Source: Streptomyces sp. PT12
Lineage (GTDB): Bacteria > Actinomycetota > Actinomycetes > Streptomycetales > Streptomycetaceae
Reading direction: 5' to 3'
NCBI RefSeq assembly: GCF_003311645.1
Contig: NZ_QEST01000184.1
Location: 332,580-396,579 of the forward strand
Length of the DNA stretch: 64,000 nucleotides
The notes beneath the pieces were generated by a model, which saw only the letters and a program-made list of their open reading frames with translations, had not been told where the DNA came from and made no database searches. The position numbers and the translations under genes are program-made. This document shows, one piece after another, positions 56,421-64,000 of this stretch. Position 1 is the stretch's first letter, and each line of letters opens with the position of its first letter.

Positions 56421-59000
56421 ATGGACAACGGGGCGCCGGGGAACGGGGCATCGGAGAGCGGAGCGCGAGGGAACGGGGCATCGGAGAGCGGAGCGCGAGG
56501 GAACGGGGCACGGGGGAACGGGGCGACGAACGACATGGCGAGGAACGACGCGATGACACCGTTGGACACCCTGCTCGCCGCCCGGCCGAGCGAGGCGGGC
56601 TGGCGCGAGATCTGCCGCCTGCTCGAAGGGCTCGACGACGCGGCGCTCGCCGCTGTCGCCCCGCGCGTGCTGCGCTGGCCCGCCGGGCAGCGCCCGATGC
56701 CGGACGGCTGGTGGGCCCGCTGGGTCGCGGGGGACATCCGCCCGTGCCACGCGCTCGCGGGCACCCGCCGCCTGGGGCGCCTCGACAGCGTGGAGACCGG
56801 CACCGTGCCCGTCCCGGTCGAGGACGACCGCGAGGACGCGGACGGCAGCGAGGGCGCGTACTTCGTCAGCGGTGCGAGCGCCGTCGCCGCGCCCCCCGGG
56901 CTGCGCTGGCTCGCGCTGGCCGCCGCGGCGGAGTGGCACCACAACGGCGGCGACATCGTCCGCTGGCACACCACGAGGGACGCCCCGCTGGTGTGGTACC
57001 TCTCGGGTGGCGAGTACGACGACGAGGCGTACGACATCGCCGTCAGCCCGGACGGCGCCACGGTGGTGACGGCCGTCGAGGGCGCGTGGCACGCGTGGTC
57101 GGCGGCGACGGGCGAGCCGTTGTGGCAGGTCCGCCCGTGGCTGGGCGACGAGGACGACGACGTGTGCTTCGGGCGCGACGACGTGGTGCGGTTCGCGTTC
57201 TCGGGCGACGGGGAGCGGCTGGCCGTCGGGACGGGTTCGACCGATGTGGTCGCGGTGGTCGAGGTGTCCACGGGCAAGGTGCTGCTGCGGGTGCCCGAGG
57301 GGCAGGACGCGTTCGGGCCCGTGGCGCTCGACGGCGAGGGGCGGCTGCTCGCGCACGCGGGCCCCGCGGGGCGCGTGGTGGTGCGCGAGGTGGTGACGGG
57401 CGCGGTGCTGGCGACCGCCGAGACCGGGCTCACATCGGTCGGCGCGCTGGCCGTGTCGCCCGACGGGCGCGGGGTGTTCGCGGTCGGCGGCGCGGTGGGC
57501 GGGGCCCCCGAGCGCGCCGGGCTGGCCACCGCGGCCTGCCCGGCCGCGCGGCTGCTGGCCGTGCGCCGCTCGTCCGACGACGAACTGACCCTGGAGCCCG
57601 GCGCGTTGCCGCGCCCCGAGGGCTTTGCCGAGGGCCTTGACGCGGACGCGCCGAGCGCCGCCCTGACCACGCGCGCCATCTGGACGGGCGACGGGCCCTA
57701 CGGGTTCATCGGCGCGGACTTCGGCTCGCTCCTCTTCGACGGCCAGGGGCGGACGCTGTGGGCCGACCCGGCCCCGGCCATCGCGGCGTTCACCCCCGAC
57801 GGCGCCGCGCTGGTCACGGTGCAGGACGACATCGAGGCGTGGTTCCTCGCGGGGCTCGCCCCGCCGGGCGACGCCACCGCCGCGCCGCCCGAGCCAGGCC
57901 CGGGGCGCGTGCTGCTCACCGGGCTCCCCGCCACGCTCGTGGGCGCCCCCGCGGGAGCGCCCCCGCTGCCCTGCTCCCACTGGTCCATACCGGTGGCCGC
58001 GGTGGCCGACGACGCGCGCGCCCTCGCGTTCGGCGCCAAGCTCGACCGCGACTCGGCCGACCGCCCGCAGATCCTGTGCACCTGGGACGGGGCGGGCGAC
58101 CCCCGCGTCGTCACGCTGCCGCGCGTCGCCGAGGCCGCCTATCTCTCCGATCTGGCCTTCGCCCCCGACGGCTCCGCGCTCGCGCGGGCGCTCCTCGGCG
58201 AGCGGTCGTGCGTCGTCCTCGACGACGTGCCGGGCGCCACCACGCGCTGGCGCCACGTTCTGCCGTCAACCGCGCCGCACGGGGAGGAACGGCTGCGGCT
58301 GGCGTTCAGCGGCGACGGCTCCCGGCTGGTGTGCGCGCTGCACACGGCGGGCTCGGCCACCGTCATCGACGCGGCGACGGGCGACGCGGTGCGGACGATC
58401 GACGAGCCCGAGGCGCGCCCGGGTCACTGGCGCGGCGTGCGGATGGAGGCCGCGGCGCTCGACCGCGCGGGCGCGCGGGTCGCCCTGGGCGCCAAGGACG
58501 CGGCGAGCCGCGTCGTCGTCCGCGACGTGGCGACCGGCGCGACCCTGCTGCGGGCCGAGCCCGCGGGCCTGCGCCAGATCACCGGGCTCGCGTTCTCGCC
58601 CGATGGCGGTGAGCTGGCTGTGGCGGGCGCGACCGACCGGGGCCATGCCGCGCTGTGGCTGCTGCCGCTTGGCGGCACGGCGGGGGAAGGGGCGGAACGC
58701 CCCCGGCTCGCCGTGCCCGACCTCCCGATGCACGACCAGCCCGAGGGCGCGCTCGTGTGGTCGGCCACCGGCGGGCCCCGCGCCTCCTTCCCCGGCAGCC
58801 ACGGCTGGGGCGCGGTGTGGGAGGCGCGCGGCGGAACGGTCGTTGCCGAGGTGCCGTTCGGGCGGGCCGACGGGGCCGTGGCGCTCTCGCCCGACGGCGG
58901 GACGCTGGTGACGGTGACGCAGTTCGGCGCCCGGCGCTGGCCGTTTCCGGCAGTGGATGACGGCGCGGCCGAACGTTCGGGCCCGCTTCTCCGTCCCTGA
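56421..59000 (+). CDS. Large beta-propeller (WD40-like) protein, unknown function
   Basis: Up to 859 residues. The N-terminal 45 residues derive from a 30-bp repeat and may be untranslated, since ATGs at 56535 and 56553 ('MTPLDTLLAARPSEAGWREI') also have upstream AGGA. A helical domain (about 46-125, 'LPA...WPAGQRPMPDGWWARW') is followed by two propeller-like halves with blades such as 'YDIAVSPDGATVVTAVEGAW', 'ALAVSPDGRGVFAVGG', 'DLAFAPDGSALARALLGE' and 'GLAFSPDGGELAVAGATD'. No catalytic motif seen. It lies 10 bases after the smaller propeller gene and 4 before the lipoprotein. I do not recognise a described system. Confidence 0.72.
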   Translation: MDNGAPGNGASESGARGNGASESGARGNGARGNGATNDMARNDAMTPLDTLLAARPSEAGWREICRLLEGLDDAALAAVAPRVLRWPAGQRPMPDGWWARWVAGDIRPCHALAGTRRLGRLDSVETGTVPVPVEDDREDADGSEGAYFVSGASAVAAPPGLRWLALAAAAEWHHNGGDIVRWHTTRDAPLVWYLSGGEYDDEAYDIAVSPDGATVVTAVEGAWHAWSAATGEPLWQVRPWLGDEDDDVCFGRDDVVRFAFSGDGERLAVGTGSTDVVAVVEVSTGKVLLRVPEGQDAFGPVALDGEGRLLAHAGPAGRVVVREVVTGAVLATAETGLTSVGALAVSPDGRGVFAVGGAVGGAPERAGLATAACPAARLLAVRRSSDDELTLEPGALPRPEGFAEGLDADAPSAALTTRAIWTGDGPYGFIGADFGSLLFDGQGRTLWADPAPAIAAFTPDGAALVTVQDDIEAWFLAGLAPPGDATAAPPEPGPGRVLLTGLPATLVGAPAGAPPLPCSHWSIPVAAVADDARALAFGAKLDRDSADRPQILCTWDGAGDPRVVTLPRVAEAAYLSDLAFAPDGSALARALLGERSCVVLDDVPGATTRWRHVLPSTAPHGEERLRLAFSGDGSRLVCALHTAGSATVIDAATGDAVRTIDEPEARPGHWRGVRMEAAALDRAGARVALGAKDAASRVVVRDVATGATLLRAEPAGLRQITGLAFSPDGGELAVAGATDRGHAALWLLPLGGTAGEGAERPRLAVPDLPMHDQPEGALVWSATGGPRASFPGSHGWGAVWEARGGTVVAEVPFGRADGAVALSPDGGTLVTVTQFGARRWPFPAVDDGAAERSGPLLRP
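56441..56500 (+). repeat. Two perfect copies of a 30-bp tandem repeat
   Basis: A 30-base unit (GAACGGGGCATCGGAGAGCG followed by ten more bases) is at 56441-56470 and 56471-56500, with partial third copies to about 56525. In frame it encodes G-A-S-E-S-G-A-R-G-N. Confidence 0.9.
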
Positions 59001-59003
59001 CAC

Positions 59004-59480
59004 ATGACGGGAAGAAGAACAGGAAGCGGGCGGCGCAGCGCCGCCGTGCTCGCGTTGGCCGTGTCCGCGCTCGCCGGGTGCGGCGACGGGGCAGGGGCGG
59101 GGCCCGGGTCCGGGGCGTGGGACGAGCCCGACGACTACGCCTACACGCTGGAGCTGTTCGACGGGGACTGCGGCGCCGCGTCCAAGGGCGCCTGGCGCAT
59201 CACCGTCGAGAATGGCACCGCCGTTGAAGCGGAACCGCTCAACGACGAGGCGCACCAGAGCTCGTGGGCCGAGGGCGCGCCCACGATCGGGGAGCAGCCC
59301 GCGGGCGCGCTCGGCGTGCGCGAGGACGGGGCCCACGACCGCGTCGACATTGACCTCGTCGACGAGGGCCCCGAGGCCGGGCGCCCCCTCCGCGTCCACT
59401 ACGTCGACCGGGGCGGGGGTGCCGAGGGCGAGGGGTACGAGGGCTGCGAGGAGTACCGCGACGTTGAACTCCCCGACTGA
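59004..59480 (+). CDS. DUF6174-like lipoprotein
   Basis: A 158-residue protein with a signal peptide and lipobox 'VSALAGC' (Cys about residue 26). The mature part ('DDYAYTLELFDGDCGAASKG', 'WRITVENGTAVEAEPLNDE', 'PTIGEQ', 'VHYVDRGGG') matches the DUF6174 pattern of Streptomyces lipoproteins; it has paired cysteines ('GDCGA' and 'YEGCEEY'). Function unknown. It starts 4 bases after the large propeller gene, so it belongs to the same operon and might tether that system to the membrane. Confidence 0.78.
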   Translation: MTGRRTGSGRRSAAVLALAVSALAGCGDGAGAGPGSGAWDEPDDYAYTLELFDGDCGAASKGAWRITVENGTAVEAEPLNDEAHQSSWAEGAPTIGEQPAGALGVREDGAHDRVDIDLVDEGPEAGRPLRVHYVDRGGGAEGEGYEGCEEYRDVELPD

Positions 59481-59503
59481 GCAAGGGGGTCGGCGACGCA
59501 CCG

Positions 59504-59534
59504 CGCCCCCGGCGCCTGGCGGGCACCGGGGGCG
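59504..59534 (+). terminator. Terminator of the beta-propeller operon
   Basis: CGCCCCCGG (59504-59512) pairs with CCGGGGGCG (59526-59534), 24 bases after the lipoprotein stop. Confidence 0.6.
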
Positions 59535-59621
59535 GGCGCGTGGGGGGTTCACGCCGATCCGATCCGATCCGTCCCCTCCGTCTCAAGGGACGAAGACCGC
59601 CGGATCGCGAAGACCGTCAGC

Positions 59622-61010
59622 TCACAGGGGCGGGTAGGCGTTCGCCAGCAGCTCCTCGAACTGGGCCTGGAACCAGTGACCCGAGATCGGGGCGTCCGGC
59701 AGGGCGCCCGACGGGTTGTTCTGGTTGCGCGGGTTCCCCTCGTAGGTGGGGTCGCACATCCGGTCGAAGCCCTTGCCCTCGTCGTTCGGGATCTCCTCGC
59801 TCGAGCCGTCCGACTCCCCCGGGGGCTTGATCCACGAGTAGGCGTCGATGTTGGCCGCGGGGGCCGCGGTGGGCCGCTCGCCGAGGCCAGCGCCCGCCTG
59901 GTTGCACCAGTTGCCGAGGTGGATCCTGCGGTCGTAGCGCCCGCCGTCGACGTACTCGTCGGCGGAGGTCTGCGGCCCGGGCCCGGTCGGGCGGTCGGGG
60001 CCGCCCCAGCCGTTGCGCGAGGTGTCGATGACCACGCCGAGGCCCTGGGGGAAGCCAGCGGCCGGGGCCGCGACGGCGGCGAAGTCCTGGGCGAACGACT
60101 GCTCGTCGACGTAGTTGTTCCAGTCGATCCACGAGCTCTCGCCGCGGATGGGCTGGCCGTTGATGGTGTCGCTGATGGAGAAGTTGTCCTCCACCGTCGC
60201 GCTGTAGTTGGCGGTGTTGGCCGCGAAGCCCGCGACGTCGTCGGGGGTGGCGCCCCCGGCGTTGGCCGCCTCGAACAGCAGGTCGGCGGTGGCCTGGAAG
60301 TTGTCCTCCCAGCCGATCCAGCCGTGGTGGCCGATGTCGATGTAGTTGTAGACGTTCTCGTTGTCGCCGAGCGTCCCGATGTTGTAGCCCACGCCCTCGA
60401 CGTAGTTGCCGTTGGCCAGCATCTCGTCGCACTCGGGGGTGGCGGTCTCGCGGCTGCCGACGTTGGTGATGAGGTTCGGCAGCGAGTCGATCTCCACGAT
60501 GTTGATGATGCGGAGTCCGGCGTAGGCCGGGTCCGACACGATCGCGTTGATGGGATCGATGAACTCGGTCTTGTAGACGTCGATCTCCTCCGGGCCCAGC
60601 TCGCCGTTGGAGGCGAGCGCGGCGCAGTCGCGGCCCGGCAGGTTGTAGGTGACGATCTGGATCGCGTCGGCGCCCTGGGCCAGCGCCTCGTCCAGGTGCT
60701 CGCGCAGGCCCATGGTGTTCGAGCCCGCGGAGCCGCCCTCGATGGCGGCCCTGCTGTCCAGCCACACCGCGGTGGGCTGGTCGGCGATCGCGGCGCCGCC
60801 GCCCTCGGTGGCCGCGGCGGACCAGTCGGGGTTGACGTAGAGCTGGGCGCCCTCGTACGGGTTGTCGACGCGCTGCAACACCTGCGGGTCATCGCCCGCC
60901 GACGCGGTGCTCAGCGTGCTCACGGTCATGGCGGCAGCCCCGACCAGGGCTCCGGCGACCAGATACGCCCTGCGGCGCGACCGACGGGGTGGGGGGTTGG
61001 TGCGGCTCAT
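59622..61010 (-). CDS. GH6 cellobiohydrolase-type cellulase (catalytic domain only)
   Basis: A 462-residue secreted cellulase. Signal peptide with twin-arginine-like 'PRRSRRRAYLVAG', cleavage near 'ASA|GD' at residue 38. GH6 signatures: 'AVWLDSRAAI', 'IVTYNLPGRDCAALASNGEL', 'INIVEIDSLPNL', 'YIDIGHHGWIGW', 'IDTSRNGWGG', 'HLGNWCNQAGAGLG' and 'WIKPPGESDGSS', including catalytic Asp residues. Two loop-closing insertions suggest an exo-acting enzyme. No CBM2 is present, unlike most streptomycete GH6 exocellulases, where it is N-terminal. Divergent from GH48 under CebR boxes; the pair attack cellulose from opposite chain ends. Confidence 0.93.
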   Translation of the reverse strand: MSRTNPPPRRSRRRAYLVAGALVGAAAMTVSTLSTASAGDDPQVLQRVDNPYEGAQLYVNPDWSAAATEGGGAAIADQPTAVWLDSRAAIEGGSAGSNTMGLREHLDEALAQGADAIQIVTYNLPGRDCAALASNGELGPEEIDVYKTEFIDPINAIVSDPAYAGLRIINIVEIDSLPNLITNVGSRETATPECDEMLANGNYVEGVGYNIGTLGDNENVYNYIDIGHHGWIGWEDNFQATADLLFEAANAGGATPDDVAGFAANTANYSATVEDNFSISDTINGQPIRGESSWIDWNNYVDEQSFAQDFAAVAAPAAGFPQGLGVVIDTSRNGWGGPDRPTGPGPQTSADEYVDGGRYDRRIHLGNWCNQAGAGLGERPTAAPAANIDAYSWIKPPGESDGSSEEIPNDEGKGFDRMCDPTYEGNPRNQNNPSGALPDAPISGHWFQAQFEELLANAYPPL

Positions 61011-61370
61011 CGCTGTTGATCCTCCGGATGGTTGCGTACGGCCGATGCCGAACGGCGTCGGATGCCGTCGCGGCTCGGGGACAGGCCGCCATGGCGACCC
61101 GGTAGCCACTGCCGAGATGTCTCCACGGGTCCCGCCGCATGCCCACACGTGCCGATACCACCGGCCACGGGCGGGACCGGGGGACAGACCGATGACGGGT
61201 CCGATCGGCCGGGGCGCCGGAGCGCGACCGGCCGAGGGCACGGGGATTCTCGCCACTGCTCGTTCAACGGAGCACCTGGGAGTTGTGTGGGGGTATGTGG
61301 GGGTTGTGGGGGTGCATGCTCGGAGCGGCTCCGGGTCGTCACAGCGCGCCGTCCCCGGCGCCTGACAGTT

Positions 61371-61384
61371 TGGGACCGCTCCCA
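61371..61384. promoter_or_regulatory. One-mismatch CebR box in the GH6-GH48 promoter region
   Basis: TGGGACCGCTCCCA differs from the CebR palindrome at one base. It is the GH6-proximal of two boxes and is followed by the same CTGGT as the other, a 13-base shared stretch suggesting duplication. Confidence 0.75.
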
Positions 61385-61408
61385 CTGGTTGAATGGACCG
61401 TAGGCCAC

Positions 61409-61435
61409 AACGACCCCTTTCGCCAAGGGGTCGTT
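61409..61435. promoter_or_regulatory. 11-bp perfect inverted repeat between the cellulase genes
   Basis: AACGACCCCTT and AAGGGGTCGTT flank a 5-base TCGCC loop, between the two CebR boxes. It may be a hairpin insulating the divergent promoters or an operator for another regulator. Confidence 0.6.
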
Positions 61436-61514
61436 CGAGAAATTACCGCTGACCTGCCACGCAAGAGCGGGATTTGTCGTGCCACTTGACGTGTGCAGTC
61501 CATTGCTCAAAGCT

Positions 61515-61528
61515 TGGGAGCGCTCCCA
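61515..61528. promoter_or_regulatory. Perfect CebR box upstream of GH48
   Basis: TGGGAGCGCTCCCA, identical to the cebE-cebR site, 46 bases before the GH48 start. It places GH48, and probably GH6, under cello-oligosaccharide induction. Confidence 0.95.
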
Positions 61529-61573
61529 CTGGTCCGAACCGCTCCTCACCCCACGAGCCGCGAGGAGGACACG

Positions 61574-63628
61574 ATGCGGATCCGCCGTGGATCAGACATC
61601 GAGATCCCGACCAGAACAAGACACCGCACGTCCCGGCGCCTCTGGGTCGCCGGCGCCGTCGCCCTTTCACTGCCGCTCGGCCTCACGGCCGCGGCCCAGG
61701 GCAACGCCAGCTCGCCCTTCGGCGACGAGCCCGAACTCCTCCAGTACGAGGAGCAGTTCCTCACCCTCTACGAGACGATCAAGGACCCGGCCAACGGGTA
61801 CTTCTCGGACGAGGGCATCCCCTACCACTCCGTCGAGACGATGATCGTCGAGGCGCCCGACCACGGGCACGAGACGACATCGGAGGCGTACTCGTATCTG
61901 ATCTGGCTGGAGGCGCAGTACGGCCAGGTCACCGGTGACTGGCAGCCGTTCAACGACGCCTGGGCGCTCATGGAAGAGTGGATGATCCCCAGCGCCGACG
62001 AGCAGCCGACCAACAGCGGGTACAACCCCTCGTCGCCCGCCACCTACGCGCCGGAGTCCACGAGCCCCGAGGACTACCCGGCGCCGCTCGACCCGAACGT
62101 GCCGGTGGGCGACGACCCGCTGGCCGACGAGCTGTCGTCGACGTATGGCACCGACGACATCTACGGCATGCACTGGCTCCAGGACGTGGACGACGTCTAC
62201 GGCTACGGTGCGGCCTGCGGCGGAACGGCCGGTGATCCGACCTTCATCAACACCTTCCAGCGCGGCCCGCAGGAGTCGACCTGGGAGACCGTCACGCACC
62301 CGTCGTGCGAGGACTTCAGCAGCGGCGGCGAGAACGGCTTCCTCGACCTGTTCACCGGGGACGAGGCGTACTCGCAGCAGTGGCGTTACACCAACGCCCC
62401 CGACGCCGACGCCCGCGCGGTGCAGGCCGCCTACTGGGCCAATGTCTGGGCGGGCGAGCAGGGCAACGCGAGCCAGGTCGCCGCGACGGTCGAGAAGGCC
62501 GCGATGATGGGCGACTATCTGCGCTACTCCATGTACGACAAGTACTTCAAGGAGGTCGGCGACTGCGTCGGCGCGTCCGAGTGCCCCGCGGGCAGCGGCA
62601 AGAGCAGCAACCACCAGCTGATGTCCTGGTACTACGCGTGGGGCGGCGCGCTGGACACCTCGGCCCCGTGGGCCTGGCGCATCGGCTCAAGCTACGCGCA
62701 CTTCGGCTACCAGAACCCCATGGCCGCGCACGTCCTGTCCACCGACGCGGCGCTCCAGCCGCAGTCGCCCACCGCGGTGGAGGACTGGGGCAACAGCCTT
62801 GAGCGGATGATCGAGTTCTACACGTGGCTCCAGTCCGCCGAGGGCGCGATCGCGGGTGGCGCGACCAACAGCTGGGAGGGCCACTACGGCGAGCCCCCGG
62901 CCGGTACCCCGACGTTCTACGGGATGTTCTACGACGAGCAGCCCGTCTACCACGACCCGCCGTCGAACCGCTGGTTCGGCATGCAGGCGTGGTCGATGCA
63001 GCGGCTTGCCGAGTACTACTACACGACCAACGACGAGCGTGCCGGTGCGGTCCTCGACAAGTGGGCCGACTGGGTCGTGAGCGAGGTCACCATCGGCGAG
63101 GGCGGGGACTTCCAGATCCCGGCCACCCTGGAGTGGACCGGCGCCCCCGACACGTGGGACCCGGCCAACCCCGGCGACAACGCGGGCCTGCACGTCGAGG
63201 TCACCACGTACTCGCAGGACGTGGGCGTGACCGGCTCGCTGGCCAACGCGCTGTCGTTCTACGCCGCGGCCAGCGGTGACACCGCGGCGCAGGAGACGGC
63301 CTCCGGCCTGCTCGACGCGCTGCTCGCGCTCCAGGACGGGCAGGGCATCTCGGTCCCCGAGCCGCGCGAGGACTACGCGCGCTTCGCCGACGAGATCTAC
63401 ATCCCGGCGGGCTGGAGCGGCACGATGCCCAACGGCGACCCGATCGAGCAGGGTTCGACGTTCTCCTCGATCCGCACCTTCTACGAGGACGACGAGAACT
63501 GGCCGCAGGTCGAGGCGTACCTGAACGGCGGCGAGGTGCCGACGTTCGAGTACCACCGCTTCTGGGCCCAGGCGGACATCGCCATCGCCCTCGCCACGTA
63601 CACGCACCTGTTCGGGGCGGAGGAGTAG
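61574..63628 (+). CDS. GH48 reducing-end cellobiohydrolase (catalytic domain only)
   Basis: A 684-residue secreted processive exocellulase acting from reducing ends. A signal peptide ('[19 protein letters not shown]', cleavage near Ala41-Gly43) precedes the (alpha/alpha)6 barrel. The start region '[20 protein letters not shown]' and '[12 protein letters not shown]', which holds the catalytic glutamates (about 100 and 104), are GH48 signatures; the end '[21 protein letters not shown]' is also canonical. There is no CBM, although streptomycete GH48s usually carry CBM2 before the catalytic domain. GAGGAGG precedes ATG 61574; the longer frame from 61493 would lose the signal peptide. Confidence 0.96.
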   Translation: MRIRRGSDIEIPTRTRHRTSRRLWVAGAVALSLPLGLTAAAQGNASSPFGDEPELLQYEEQFLTLYETIKDPANGYFSDEGIPYHSVETMIVEAPDHGHETTSEAYSYLIWLEAQYGQVTGDWQPFNDAWALMEEWMIPSADEQPTNSGYNPSSPATYAPESTSPEDYPAPLDPNVPVGDDPLADELSSTYGTDDIYGMHWLQDVDDVYGYGAACGGTAGDPTFINTFQRGPQESTWETVTHPSCEDFSSGGENGFLDLFTGDEAYSQQWRYTNAPDADARAVQAAYWANVWAGEQGNASQVAATVEKAAMMGDYLRYSMYDKYFKEVGDCVGASECPAGSGKSSNHQLMSWYYAWGGALDTSAPWAWRIGSSYAHFGYQNPMAAHVLSTDAALQPQSPTAVEDWGNSLERMIEFYTWLQSAEGAIAGGATNSWEGHYGEPPAGTPTFYGMFYDEQPVYHDPPSNRWFGMQAWSMQRLAEYYYTTNDERAGAVLDKWADWVVSEVTIGEGGDFQIPATLEWTGAPDTWDPANPGDNAGLHVEVTTYSQDVGVTGSLANALSFYAAASGDTAAQETASGLLDALLALQDGQGISVPEPREDYARFADEIYIPAGWSGTMPNGDPIEQGSTFSSIRTFYEDDENWPQVEAYLNGGEVPTFEYHRFWAQADIAIALATYTHLFGAEE

Positions 63629-63657
63629 CAACGGCGTTTCCCGCCGCTGTCGTTCGA

Positions 63658-63702
63658 CGCGGGCGCCCGGTCGGGGTTCCTTCCCCGGCCGGGCGTCCCG
63701 CG
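63658..63702 (+). terminator. Terminator of GH48
   Basis: Arms 63658-63676 and 63683-63702 pair with one bulge and one G-U around TTCCTT, 30 bases past the GH48 stop. Confidence 0.75.
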
Positions 63703-64000
63703 CTGTGCTGGTGGGTGCGGGGTGCGGCGTTGTTGGGTGTGGGGTGCGGCTACGGAGGGTCCGGTGGTGTTCGCCGTCCGCCGGGCTTTCGCGTCGTTGA
63801 GCTGCTCCCGGATGCGCACTACGACAAGGCGGAACGTGCGGCTGACATGCTTGCTGCGCACCCGACGACGCTGGGTGAGCCGTACTCCCGTCACTAGCCT
63901 CGTGCTTTCACGAGGTGGGCTGTCCAGAGGTTGATCACGAAGACAGAAAGTGCTCTTGACCTGCAACGATAGGACTTGCTGAGGGTCCTGTTGGCTGCAA
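63703..64000. other. Right edge, no clear gene; possible insertion-sequence boundary
   Basis: About 300 bases with no ORF I can support. A frame at about 63715-63897 reads 'VVELLPDAHYDKAERAADML' and stops at TAG. From 63898, CCTCGTG-CTTT-CACGAGG (63898-63915) is a perfect hairpin, and base composition then becomes noticeably less GC-rich (63920-64000). That, and a vague recollection of IS1380-type left ends with similar text, suggest a mobile element starting here and running off the window. Confidence 0.35.

Noticed and set aside
54987-58256. 1089-residue reverse-strand frame across the propeller operon
   Set aside because: Antisense to propeller blades with consistent FSPDG motifs; no independent support.
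59676-61019. 447-residue forward frame over the GH6 gene
   Set aside because: Valine/aspartate-rich shadow of an unmistakable GH6 catalytic domain.
63481-63966. 161-residue reverse frame over the end of GH48 and the right edge
   Set aside because: Its left third is antisense to GH48 and no family pattern is visible.

Overview
This window is very GC-rich, densely coded actinobacterial DNA with the third-position bias and gene content of a Streptomyces species or close relative. The strongest markers are an AdpA developmental regulator carrying a TTA (bldA-type) codon directly upstream of oligoribonuclease, a CebR/CebEFG/BglC cellobiose locus with perfect TGGGAGCGCTCCCA boxes, a CatR/KatA pair, an NsdA-like regulator, and several SpoIIE-type phosphatases. 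Nothing in the window looks like a prophage, a CRISPR array or a complete mobile element.

Layout. 0-4 kb: the end of glmS, a universal stress protein, adpA, orn and tRNA-His. 4-12 kb: small secreted or membrane proteins, a peptidoglycan amidase, an M50-like membrane protease, aroA-rsgA, a TetR regulator, hisN and a CBS protein. 12-20 kb: katA/catR around a perfect operator palindrome, tRNA-fMet, an acyl-CoA thioesterase, LtrA, a PAS-GAF-SpoIIE phosphatase gene broken by a 14-bp tandem duplication, and an esterase. 20-26 kb: an Erm-type 23S rRNA methyltransferase divergent from a fused two-NBD ABC exporter, with candidate leader peptides on both sides. 26-30 kb: a Nudix hydrolase, a large membrane SpoIIE phosphatase with an anti-sigma-type ATPase domain, and a hexapeptide acetyltransferase.

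29-39 kb is the main metabolic island. A LacI regulator diverges from a Gfo/Idh dehydrogenase - DUF993 aldolase-like - sugar isomerase operon that ends with a DUF3830 gene. It is followed by a divergent pair of operons: amidase + D-2-hydroxyacid dehydrogenase on one strand, and two paralogous maleate-isomerase/arylmalonate-decarboxylase-like enzymes on the other, around a perfect CCTTCGT-CA-ACGAAGG palindrome. I do not recognise the substrate; this is the best candidate for an undescribed pathway.

39-48 kb: an integrase-like small protein, a GGDEF-EAL protein, a secreted M6 protease, tRNA-Lys, a PAP2 family protein, a histidine phosphatase, an NsdA-like regulator and a spermidine-synthase-like protein. 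Next comes a degraded two-gene remnant that may be a toxin-antitoxin pair. 48.7-54.8 kb: bglC-cebG-cebF-cebE, divergent from cebR. 55-59.5 kb: an operon of two beta-propeller-like proteins plus a lipoprotein, of unknown function. 59.6-63.6 kb: divergent GH6 and GH48 cellulases sharing a promoter region with two CebR boxes. Secreted cellulases, cellobiose import and intracellular beta-glucosidase thus form one local CebR-controlled cellulose-use system. The last 300 bases hold no clear gene and may contain the edge of an insertion sequence.
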